Part shown: positions 1 to 5,978 of the stretch, in pieces
Layout: each line of letters starts with the position of its first letter
Position numbering within the stretch: position 1 is the first letter of the stretch
Assembly: GCA_937980285.1 (NCBI GenBank)
Contig: CALJQI010000353.1
Location: 1 to 11,116 of the forward strand
DNA from: an uncultured Gammaproteobacteria bacterium
Lineage (GTDB): Bacteria > Pseudomonadota > Gammaproteobacteria > GCA-001735895
Length of the DNA stretch: 11,116 nucleotides
Reading direction: 5' to 3'
Notes under the pieces: generated by a model
Told to the model about the DNA's origin: nothing
The model's database searches: none
Seen by the model: the letters and a program-made list of their open reading frames with translations, nothing else
Position numbers and translations under genes: made by a program

Positions 1-1
1 C

Positions 2-319
2 GGCCCGATCGCGACCGTCATCATGGAAAAGTACGAAGGCGGGCGCAAGTCGGCCAATAGCCTGGCGCTGGAGATTTCGAGCAAGCTCCCCGGGCATGAA
101 AAGCAGCGCGAGTTTCTCAGGCGCTGGCAGGCGCTCTGCGAAGCGCAACAGGAGCAAAGCGAAAGGAAGGAGCCGAGCGTCTTCCCGGAAAAGGGCCGTG
201 CGCATCCCCTGCTGGAAGACGTCCTCAGCAAGATCAGCCACGAGTTCGCGCACTACGTGGAGCCGATCTCGAAAACCTGGCTGCGGCAAACCTCGAAAAA
301 AACGGCCAAGGCGGACTAG
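2..319 (+). CDS. C-terminal part of an unidentified protein (5' end outside window)
   Basis: The reading frame is open from the left edge (position 2) to a TAG stop at 317-319. The first ATG, at 23, has no ribosome binding site before it, and the residues ahead of it (GPIATVI) read as ordinary protein, so the gene probably starts upstream of the window. The visible 105 residues are hydrophilic and rich in charged and Gln residues. They include a helical segment with several Arg, Glu and Gln (roughly residues 30-60 after the ATG) and a Lys-rich tail ending KKTAKAD. There is no membrane segment or catalytic motif. I do not recognise the family. The 98-residue version starting at 23 is possible but less likely. 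Confidence 0.5.
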   Translation, partial: GPIATVIMEKYEGGRKSANSLALEISSKLPGHEKQREFLRRWQALCEAQQEQSERKEPSVFPEKGRAHPLLEDVLSKISHEFAHYVEPISKTWLRQTSKKTAKAD

Positions 320-371
320 CCGCCGAAACTAGCCGTCACGGTTCGCTACTTAAAAACAGTCGGTGCCACTC

Positions 372-392
372 ACTGTCCATTCCGGGGACAGT
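372..392. repeat. Short inverted repeat resembling the end of a REP/RAYT-type or IS element
   Basis: ACTGTCC (372-378) and GGACAGT (386-392) form a perfect 7-bp inverted repeat around ATTCCGG, followed by TTACTTATTT. From memory, a motif of the type ATTCCGGGGACAGT.TACTT occurs many times in gammaproteobacterial genomes, often near REP-associated transposase genes. No transposase reading frame lies nearby, so this is at most a solitary end or relic. The association is recollection, not a search result. Confidence 0.4.
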
Positions 393-437
393 TTACTTAT
401 TTCGTACTCCCGGTTTTGTCATTCAATGCGCGCAACC

Positions 438-469
438 ACCGGCTATGCCGGTAGCGGGTGACTACCGCT
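438..469. repeat. Two adjacent small hairpins (REP-like)
   Basis: ACCGGC (438-443) pairs with GCCGGT (447-452) around TAT. Immediately after, AGCGG (453-457) pairs with CCGCT (465-469). Paired GC-rich hairpins of this kind resemble REP units. Together with the motif at 372-392 they fill the intergenic stretch 320-539, which holds nothing else I can support. Their function is unknown. Confidence 0.3.
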
Positions 470-507
470 GCACGAGCGCCCCTGGTGGCGATCAAAACCG
501 GTGGGGA

Positions 508-527
508 TTGCCGCGTCCCTGCGGCAA
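508..527 (-). terminator. Weak hairpin downstream of the small minus-strand gene
   Basis: TTGCCGC (508-514) and GCGGCAA (521-527) form a perfect 7-bp stem with a 6-base loop, 12 bases past the minus-strand stop codon at 540. There is no T-run after the stem on the minus strand (it continues TCCCC). It is therefore not a classical intrinsic terminator and could equally be a REP-like hairpin. Confidence 0.25.
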
Positions 528-539
528 GATGGATAAATC

Positions 540-764
540 TCAGGCAGCGAGCCTGATCCGGTTGCGAGCGTCGCGGTCCAGCAGCGCCGCGACCTGGGTT
601 TGCAGGGTTTCGTTATCGGCCTCGAGCACATCTTCGATGGCGATGCCCCGTGATTCCATCCATTCGGCGACCGCGGCCGGATGAGCGAAGCGCCGCGAAC
701 CTTCCAGCTTGTCGATGATGCCTGACACCATAACGGTAGCGGCGAGGGCCTGGTAGCAATGCAT
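540..764 (-). CDS. Small protein of unknown function, 74 residues
   Basis: The start is chosen at the ATG whose complement lies at 762-764, because AGGAG (complement of 774-778) sits 9 bases before it. An upstream in-frame ATG at 785 would place that ribosome binding site inside the gene. The protein opens with a mildly hydrophobic stretch (MHCYQALAATVMVSGII, too short and mixed for a confident membrane segment). An amphipathic region follows with FAHPAAVAEWMESRGIAIEDVLEADNE-type composition, and the tail is basic (RDARNRIRLAA). I recognise no family. Codon use is GC-rich like the neighbours. The gene stands alone, directly downstream of the inverted-repeat element at 790-939, so any promoter would lie in or beyond that element. 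The strong ribosome binding site is the best evidence that it is real. Confidence 0.55.
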   Translation of the reverse strand: MHCYQALAATVMVSGIIDKLEGSRRFAHPAAVAEWMESRGIAIEDVLEADNETLQTQVAALLDRDARNRIRLAA

Positions 765-789
765 GTCGTTAATCTCCTTTATCAATGAA

Positions 790-939
790 ACTTACTTAAG
801 CCTGTCATTGCGAGCGCAGCGAAGCAATCTCCCTAATGACAGCGAGTTATCTGGAGATTGCTTCGCTGCAGCCAATGCGTTCGCTGTGCTCACGGGCTGG
901 ACCCCGCTCGCAATGACGTCAGATTAAGCTTAACTAAGT
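790..939. repeat. Nested inverted repeat, MITE-like element
   Basis: Three nested pairs of arms are visible. The outer pair is 790-801 with 928-939 (11 of 12 match). The middle pair is GTCATTGCGAGCG (804-816) with CGCTCGCAATGAC (905-917), perfect. The inner pair is GCAGCGAAGCAATCTCC (816-832) with its complement at 853-869, 17 bp and perfect. Folded, it gives a long imperfect cruciform or RNA hairpin. From memory, the core phrase GTCATTGCGAGC...GAAGCAATCTC is a repeat scattered through many unrelated bacterial genomes and usually treated as a miniature non-autonomous element. It has no coding capacity. Transcripts of the 74-residue gene at 540-764 that start upstream would carry this structure as leader. 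Confidence 0.75.
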
Positions 940-1135
940 GCCATTGATCTCCGTTATCTTCGTTTCCGGTTCTGCCGCCCGGCGAACCTGGGGTCAATCT
1001 GCCGGGTTCCTGGCCTTGTTGCAAATCAGGATGCCAGATGCGGCGATTTGAACCGCGATGGTGCGAATTTCGATCTCCGGCGCCCGATCCTGGTGCAATC
1101 GGCGTGCTATCCAGGCAGGGCCGCGGCGCCGGAAA
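940..1135. other. Intergenic, no feature seen
   Basis: Between the inverted-repeat element and the end of the ybbP-type gene I see no supported reading frame, RNA gene or T-tailed hairpin. There is GC-rich self-complementarity around 1120-1132 (GGGCCGCGGCGCCGG), past the minus-strand stop, but it has no T-run and is not a convincing terminator. Confidence 0.4.
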
Positions 1136-3658
1136 TCACTGGCCGCCGCGCAGCAGCACGACCGGGTTCAGGGACAATCGATGCAGCAGGTATCTGGCAC
1201 CGAGCGCGAGCGACAGGCCGCTGACCGCGAACGCGACCAGCGCCCCGAGCCAGAGCAGGTCCTCGGCCGGCAGCTTGAGCCGGTAGCGCAGCAGGGGCAG
1301 CGCTATGGCGGCGCCGAGCAGGATCGAAAAGGTCGACGTGACCAGCGCCAGCAGCAGGTATTCGAGGCGTAATCCGAGACGGATCAAGCCAAAGCGGGCG
1401 CCGAGCGCGTGCAGCACGGTGGCGTCGTAAATCTGCCGCGTGCGCCCGGCCGCCATCACGCTGATCAGCACCAGCAGGCTGGCGCCGAGGCTGACGGCGG
1501 CGACCACCGCCAGACCGCTGGCGGCCTTGCCGAGGATGCCGCGCGCGGTCTCGAGCAGGTCGGCGGTGCGCACCGTAACCACGTTGGGCGCGATCGAGGC
1601 GACGCTTTTCTGCGCCTCGATCGCCGCCATGTCGTCGAGGAAGGCGGCGCCGACCTGGCGCGTGATCATGCCGTCGAGGGCGCCGTCGGACAGAATGCCC
1701 TCGAACCAGAAGCGTGTCTGCAAGCCTTTCTGGCTGTAGATGGCGGCGATTTCGGCATCGAGGCTCTGGCTCGCCGTCGAAAATGTCATCACGTCGCCGA
1801 GGGCGAGGCCGAGCCTGCCGGCCTCGCGATCCTCCATCGCCAGCAGCGCCCGCCCGGTGACCGGCTCGCTCCACCAGGCGCCGTCGACCAGGGTCACGTT
1901 ATCGATGTTGTTGGCGCGGTAACTCAGCTTGTAGTCGGCGCGCGCCGCGAGGTCGGTCATGCGCGCCTGCTCGGTGTCGGCGCGCTCGGTGAGCGGCCGG
2001 CCGTTGACCGCGGTAATGCGCGAGCGCACCAGCGGCGCGAGCTCGATCCGGGCCGTCGGCGCGGACCGTGATATCGCTTCGGACACGGCCGCGGCCTGGT
2101 TGTCGAGCACGTCGTAGAGCACCAGCGCCGGCGCCTGCTCGGGGATGGTCGTGTTGAGCGCGCGCAGCAGCGCGGCGACGATCAGGGTGCAGGCCACCAG
2201 CAGGGTCAGCGCCGAGCCCAGCGACAGCAGCGATGACCTGAGCGAGGCTCCGGGACGGTGCAGGTTGGCCAGCGCGAAGCGGATCGCGAACGAACGCAGC
2301 AGCGTGTTGCGCGCCTCGAGCCCGCGCGCGGCGCGGCGAATCCCGCGCACCACTGCTTCCAGCAGCAGTAACAGCAGGCCGACAACGCCGATGAAAGCGA
2401 GCCCGAACAGCGCATCGGGCAGCGCCAGCAGGACCAGCGACAGCAGGCCGCCGGCGCAGGCCAGGCAGGCCAGCCACCAGCGCAGGGGCACCTCGCCGAC
2501 GCCGGGCTCGTTGCCGCGAAACAGCGCTGCCGGTTTCGCCGACAGCGCTCGTCCTATGGCTGGAAAAGTGAAAGTAAAGGCGGTCAGAATGCCGAAACCG
2601 AAAGCGACCAGGGCGGGCAGTACCAGGTCGGCCGCGCTGACGTCGATCGGAATTTGCGCCTCGATCAATCCGCAGCCTACCAGCGCGAGCATCGCGCCCA
2701 GCGCCGCGCCGGCGAGGCTGGCGCCGCCGCTGAGCATGCCCACCTGCAGCAGGTAGACGATTGCCAGCGGTCGCTGCCGCAGGCCTACCGCGCGCAGGGT
2801 GGCGATCGTGCGCAGGCGGCCGCCGAGATAAGTCTCGATACTGTTGAACACCCCGAGGCCGCCGATGAATAGCGTCGACAGCCCGATGATCAGCAGCGCC
2901 GAGGCGATCTGGTCGAGCCGCTCGGCGATGCGCTGGCTGCGATCGTAAAAGGTCTGCACTTCCCAGGGCTGGCCGGCGAAGGCGGTGTAAAAGCGCTGGC
3001 GCCAGCTTTCGGCGGGGATGTCGGTGCGTACGTGGTACTCGTACTCGACGCGGCTGCCCGGCTGGATCAGCCCGGTTCGCTGTAGCGCGGCCTCGCTCAG
3101 CAGCAGCGGCGCGCCGCGCCAGTCGGCGCTCAGGCGTCGGTCGGGCTGGTAAACGACGAGACTGCGAACCTGCAGCGCGAGATCGCCGACGTAGACCTCG
3201 TCGCCGACGCCGATATCGAGGCGCTCGGCCAGGCTGGCGTCGATTGCCGCGCCGTAAACCTCGCCGTCCGCCGCCACCGCCCGCTCTAGCGGCATCGCCG
3301 GCTCCAGCACCAGCTCGCCATAGAGCGGGTAATGCTCGTCGACGCTCTGCAGCTCGACGCGCAGGAAGTCGCCCGCCGGCGTGCCCAGCATGGTATCGAG
3401 TTCGATCACCAGTGTCAGGTCGCCGGTTTGCCGGATCCATTGCAAAGTCTCGGGCGGCAGCGGCGCGCTGGTTTCGACCTCGAGATCGCCGCCGAGCAGG
3501 ACGCGGGTATCGGCCAGCAGGCCCGAGCTGACAACGCGGTAAAGCCCGCCGGCGGCGGCCACCAGGATCACGCCAAGCATCAGGCAGGCGCAGAACACCC
3601 ACAGCGATCGGCCGTTGACGCGCAGTTCGCGCCAGGCCAGCTCAATCAGGAAGCGCAC
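1136..3658 (-). CDS. ybbP: YbbP-type ABC transporter permease (FtsX-like, COG3127)
   Basis: This is an inner-membrane permease of 840 residues, the partner of the ATPase encoded just upstream. It has an N-terminal membrane segment (about 19-40) and a large periplasmic region (about 41-248). A first FtsX-like block has segments near 250-273, 298-333 and 343-366. Two helices follow near 395-437, then one near 477-500, a second periplasmic region (about 501-710), and a final FtsX-like block (about 713-737, 766-790, 800-822) ending NPVVLLRGGQ. Ten or so membrane helices and two periplasmic domains fit the YbbP family (E. coli about 804 residues). The start is GTG, complement of 3656-3658, with GAGGAG 7 bases before it. 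It overlaps the end of ybbA by 17 bp, implying coupled translation. YbbAP-like systems are thought to move or extract hydrophobic molecules across the envelope; the substrate is not evident here. No frameshift is seen. Confidence 0.9.
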   Translation of the reverse strand: MRFLIELAWRELRVNGRSLWVFCACLMLGVILVAAAGGLYRVVSSGLLADTRVLLGGDLEVETSAPLPPETLQWIRQTGDLTLVIELDTMLGTPAGDFLRVELQSVDEHYPLYGELVLEPAMPLERAVAADGEVYGAAIDASLAERLDIGVGDEVYVGDLALQVRSLVVYQPDRRLSADWRGAPLLLSEAALQRTGLIQPGSRVEYEYHVRTDIPAESWRQRFYTAFAGQPWEVQTFYDRSQRIAERLDQIASALLIIGLSTLFIGGLGVFNSIETYLGGRLRTIATLRAVGLRQRPLAIVYLLQVGMLSGGASLAGAALGAMLALVGCGLIEAQIPIDVSAADLVLPALVAFGFGILTAFTFTFPAIGRALSAKPAALFRGNEPGVGEVPLRWWLACLACAGGLLSLVLLALPDALFGLAFIGVVGLLLLLLEAVVRGIRRAARGLEARNTLLRSFAIRFALANLHRPGASLRSSLLSLGSALTLLVACTLIVAALLRALNTTIPEQAPALVLYDVLDNQAAAVSEAISRSAPTARIELAPLVRSRITAVNGRPLTERADTEQARMTDLAARADYKLSYRANNIDNVTLVDGAWWSEPVTGRALLAMEDREAGRLGLALGDVMTFSTASQSLDAEIAAIYSQKGLQTRFWFEGILSDGALDGMITRQVGAAFLDDMAAIEAQKSVASIAPNVVTVRTADLLETARGILGKAASGLAVVAAVSLGASLLVLISVMAAGRTRQIYDATVLHALGARFGLIRLGLRLEYLLLALVTSTFSILLGAAIALPLLRYRLKLPAEDLLWLGALVAFAVSGLSLALGARYLLHRLSLNPVVLLRGGQ

Positions 3659-4325
3659 CCGGATTCTCCTCGATCAGTTTGCCCTGGTGCAGCCGCAGCA
3701 CGCGCTGGCAACGGCTGGCAATGGCCTCGTCGTGCGTCACCAGCACCAGCGTCGAACCGCTGTCGGAGTTGAGCTCGAACAGCAGGTCGATGATCTTTTC
3801 GCCGGTGCGCAGGTCGAGGTTGCCGGTGGGCTCGTCGGCCAGCAGCAGTTTCGGCGCATGCACCAGCGCGCGCGCAATCGCCACGCGCTGCTGTTCGCCG
3901 CCCGACAGTTGCGCGGGGTAGTGGTCTTCTCGCCCACCCAGCCCGACCCGCTCGAGCATGTTGCGCGCGCGGGTTCTCGTATCCTGACCGCCGGCGATCT
4001 CGAGCGGCAGCGCGACGTTGCCCAGCGCGGTCAGGCTCGGCACCAGGTGAAACGACTGGAACACGATACCGATACGGTCGCGCCTGAGGTCCGCCAGCGC
4101 GTCGGCGTCGAGCTCGCCGAGCGCGCGGCCGTCCAGCCGCACGCTGCCCTCGACCGGCGGCTCCAGCCCGGCGAGCAGCACCAGCAGTGTCGTCTTGCCG
4201 GAGCCGGAGGGGCCGACGATGGCGACCGTGTCGCCGTCGCCGACTTCGAGGTTCACCCCCGTCAGCACGTCGAGACGACCGTGCTCTAGGGTGTAGGACA
4301 TATTCAGGTTTTTCAATTCGATCAT
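3642..4325 (-). CDS. ybbA: YbbA-type ABC transporter ATP-binding protein
   Basis: This is a 227-residue cytoplasmic ATPase of the LolD/MacB-type class that energises the YbbP permease. All ABC motifs are present: Walker A GPSGSGKTT (38-46, Lys44), Q-loop Gln90 in VFQSFHLVP, signature LSGGEQQ (140-146), Walker B LLLADEP (160-166, Asp164 and Glu165), D-loop NLD (169-171) and switch His198 in VTHD. Length and the C-terminal phrase (RVLRLHQGKLIEE) match E. coli YbbA closely. The start is the ATG whose complement is at 4323-4325. There is only a weak AGG directly before it, so initiation may be inefficient or leader-dependent. It is the first gene of the ybbA-ybbP operon, transcribed away from the operon at 4740. 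In enterobacteria ybbA is divergent from tesA; here the divergent neighbour is a signalling operon instead. Confidence 0.93.
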   Translation of the reverse strand: MIELKNLNMSYTLEHGRLDVLTGVNLEVGDGDTVAIVGPSGSGKTTLLVLLAGLEPPVEGSVRLDGRALGELDADALADLRRDRIGIVFQSFHLVPSLTALGNVALPLEIAGGQDTRTRARNMLERVGLGGREDHYPAQLSGGEQQRVAIARALVHAPKLLLADEPTGNLDLRTGEKIIDLLFELNSDSGSTLVLVTHDEAIASRCQRVLRLHQGKLIEENPGALPD

Positions 4326-4460
4326 GCCTGGGACCGGTCTGCTTCGGTTTATTCCGTGGTTTTATTGGCCGCGGGACGGTAAGGAATCGTGGCTTCGATT
4401 CGACAGATGTCCCGTGTATACGAAAATCCCGCCGCAAAGGACGAGAATCCCCGCAGGCTC

Positions 4461-4472
4461 TTACATATGTAA
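4461..4472. promoter_or_regulatory. Perfect 12-bp palindrome, possible operator
   Basis: TTACATATGTAA is a perfect palindrome in the AT-rich part of the divergent intergenic region. Directly after it, a second inverted repeat (TTTATTGCA at 4474-4482 with TGCAATAAA at 4493-4501) surrounds ten bases. Dyads of this size are typical of dimeric regulator sites, but I cannot assign a regulator. I found no promoter with good -35 and -10 boxes for ybbA here. Confidence 0.3.
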
Positions 4473-4524
4473 TTTTATTGCAACTTGTAATGTGCAATAA
4501 ATTTCGTCTCCAGGGCAATAAGTA

Positions 4525-4557
4525 CAGGAGAAGTCCAGGAGAAGTCCAGGAAAAGGA
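4525..4557. repeat. Tandem 11-bp repeat, three copies
   Basis: CAGGAGAAGTC occurs at 4525-4535 and 4536-4546, with a degenerate third copy (CAGGAAAAGGA) at 4547-4557. The 11-bp period is close to one helical turn, so a protein binding each unit would sit on the same DNA face. The plus strand is purine-rich with repeated AGGAG. The array abuts the stem-loop at 4560-4600. Confidence 0.6.
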
Positions 4558-4559
4558 AC

Positions 4560-4600
4560 AAAGGTGAAGGGGGGGTTAAAGTAATCCCCCTTCACCTTTT
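4560..4600. terminator. Strong stem-loop, intrinsic terminator-like (possibly bidirectional)
   Basis: AAAGGTGAAGGGGG (4560-4573) pairs perfectly with CCCCCTTCACCTTT (4586-4599), a 14-bp stem with a 12-base loop. On the plus strand the stem is followed by only four T (4597-4600) and then CGCGC. On the minus strand it is followed by TTTGTTCCTTTTCC. It lies between two divergently transcribed operons, where a terminator is not needed for any visible gene. It may insulate the two, act in the leader of one of them, or end a small RNA. Confidence 0.55.
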
Positions 4601-4691
4601 CGCGCAAAAATCGCCGGTTCCCGGAAAGCGGCGCTACAGGGGCCGAAACGGCACCCGGATCCCGATCAAATAAACGCTTAAATAATTGCGC

Positions 4692-4703
4692 TATCGGCCG
4701 ATA
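4692..4703. promoter_or_regulatory. Perfect 12-bp palindrome upstream of the sensor operon
   Basis: TATCGGCCGATA is a perfect palindrome whose end lies 36 bases before the TTG start of the solute-binding protein gene. It is a candidate operator or short hairpin. No convincing -35/-10 pair could be placed around it; TAAATAAT just upstream (about 4679-4686) is the only -10-like sequence. Confidence 0.3.
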
Positions 4704-4739
4704 ACCTGTCCTGGATTCCCTAAATTCCCGGGTGCTATC

Positions 4740-5978
4740 TTGAAAATTAAAGTTACGCGTGTTTTCGTCTTGCTGTTTTGCTGCTACGGCGCACAAGCCC
4801 TGGCGAACAGCATCACTATCTATCACGATGCGGATTACAGCATTCATGCCGAATCGGCGCATTCCATGGCAATGGGTTTCAAGACGGCGCTGGCGGAGGT
4901 CGGCAACAGGATCCAGGGCTACGATATCGACCTGGTGGTCAAGGACCATCGCGGCAACAGCAAGCGCAGCCTGCATCACATGCGGCAGTTCCTGGGCGAT
5001 CCGTCGGCCCTGTTCGTTCTCGGCGGGCTGCACTCACCGCCCTATATCCAGAACCGCGATTTCATCAATCAAAAAGGCGTCCTGCTGCTGGTGCCCTGGG
5101 CGGCGGGCGGCCCGATTACACGCTATCCCGGGGACGCCAACTGGGTATTTCGCCTGTCCATCGACGACACTCGGGCGGGTTTTCGCATCGCCGAGTACGC
5201 GATCGAGGACAAGCGCTGTAAAAACCCGCACCTGCTGCTGGAAGAGACGCCCTGGGGCAAGTCCAATTTCAAGACGCTTTCTTCGGCGGTCATGCAGCGG
5301 CTGAACCAGCAGCCCGGCGTTACCTGGTTTGGCTGGAACACCCGGGCCGGTTCGGCGCGCATCCTGCTGCGCGAGGCGCATCAAAAGGGCGCCGATTGCC
5401 TGTTGTTCGTGGGTAACTCGATCGAGGGCGAAGTGTTCGCCAGGGCAATGGCCTCGCTCGATGCCGGCAAGCGTCTGCCGATCATCAGCCACTGGGGCAT
5501 TACCGGCGGTGATTTCCATGTCAAGGTAAACCCGGACTTGCGCCGGCACCTGGACCTGCATTTTATCCAGACCTGTTTTTCGTTCATGTCGCCGACGCAA
5601 ACGGCCTTGTCCCGCGAGGTGCTGCAAAGGACGAAAGCACTGTTCCCCGACAAGATCGAGCAGCCCGGAGATATTGCCGCGCCACCGGGTTTCATACACG
5701 CCTACGATCTCGGGCGAATCGTCATTGCGGCGCTCGAACAGATCGAACTGAGCGGTGATATCGAAGCCGACCGCGTGGCGCTGCGTAATGCGCTGGAACA
5801 GCTTCAGCAACCGATCGAAGGCCTGGTCAAGACCTACCGGCAGCCGTTTTCACCCTGGTCGCCCGCGCGGGACGACGCCCACGAGGCGCTCGGGCTGGAG
5901 GACTTTTGCATGGCTCAATACGACGACCAGAACCGCATCATCGTCAATACCGGCGATCTGGCAGGCCGGGTGGAATGA
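4740..5978 (+). CDS. Periplasmic solute-binding protein, branched-chain amino acid/amide type (Peripla_BP_6-like), likely sensor partner
   Basis: This is a 412-residue secreted protein. The TTG at 4740 is chosen because it places a textbook signal peptide at the N-terminus: basic MKIKVTR, hydrophobic [12 protein letters not shown], cleavage after ALA (residue 22). There is no clear ribosome binding site. A TTG at 4686 would add 18 polar residues ahead of the signal and is less likely. The mature part has the type I periplasmic-binding fold pattern: [13 protein letters not shown] start, a GF..AL helix, VVKDHRGN strand end, a [10 protein letters not shown] segment, VPWAAGG, a FRLSIDD linker and a [12 protein letters not shown] strand. 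The ligand cannot be named. No permease or ATPase of the Liv/Urt class is present, and the stop overlaps the kinase start by 4 bp (ATGA). It therefore probably presents ligand to the kinase's periplasmic domain, as LuxP does to LuxQ or TorT to TorS. Confidence 0.82.
   Translation: MKIKVTRVFVLLFCCYGAQALANSITIYHDADYSIHAESAHSMAMGFKTALAEVGNRIQGYDIDLVVKDHRGNSKRSLHHMRQFLGDPSALFVLGGLHSPPYIQNRDFINQKGVLLLVPWAAGGPITRYPGDANWVFRLSIDDTRAGFRIAEYAIEDKRCKNPHLLLEETPWGKSNFKTLSSAVMQRLNQQPGVTWFGWNTRAGSARILLREAHQKGADCLLFVGNSIEGEVFARAMASLDAGKRLPIISHWGITGGDFHVKVNPDLRRHLDLHFIQTCFSFMSPTQTALSREVLQRTKALFPDKIEQPGDIAAPPGFIHAYDLGRIVIAALEQIELSGDIEADRVALRNALEQLQQPIEGLVKTYRQPFSPWSPARDDAHEALGLEDFCMAQYDDQNRIIVNTGDLAGRVE

Noticed and set aside
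1107..1874. Long minus-strand open frame overlapping the ybbP gene in another frame
   Set aside because: Its product is an Arg/Gly/Ala/Pro-rich low-complexity chain typical of out-of-frame reading in GC-rich coding DNA, while the overlapping frame encodes a clear permease.
1409..2071. 220-codon plus-strand open frame antisense to ybbP
   Set aside because: Composition is that of a mirror frame of GC-rich coding sequence; no ribosome binding site or family likeness.
1899..3602. 567-codon minus-strand open frame inside ybbP
   Set aside because: Extremely Arg-rich, no domain pattern, fully covered by the true permease frame.
3615..4289. Plus-strand open frame antisense to ybbA
   Set aside because: Lies wholly opposite the well-supported ABC ATPase, whose Walker and signature motifs fix the coding strand.
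4525..4557. CRISPR-like repeats
   Set aside because: The 11-bp units are directly adjacent with no spacers and there are no cas genes.
4490..4567. 25-codon plus-strand frame ending inside the stem-loop, possible leader peptide
   Set aside because: No ribosome binding site before the ATG and no run of regulatory codons. The stop inside the stem is suggestive but not enough to call attenuation.
4686..4739. Upstream TTG start for the binding protein
   Set aside because: It would bury the signal peptide behind 18 polar residues; the TTG at 4740 gives a normal signal peptide.
4461..5033. 190-codon minus-strand frame spanning the divergent intergenic region
   Set aside because: It overlaps the binding-protein gene and runs through the terminator-like stem and tandem repeats; no ribosome binding site.
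5906..5974. Upstream ATG extending the kinase by 23 residues
   Set aside because: It would overlap the binding-protein gene by 73 bases, and the added residues are basic shadow sequence. The ATGA overlap at 5975 is the natural start.
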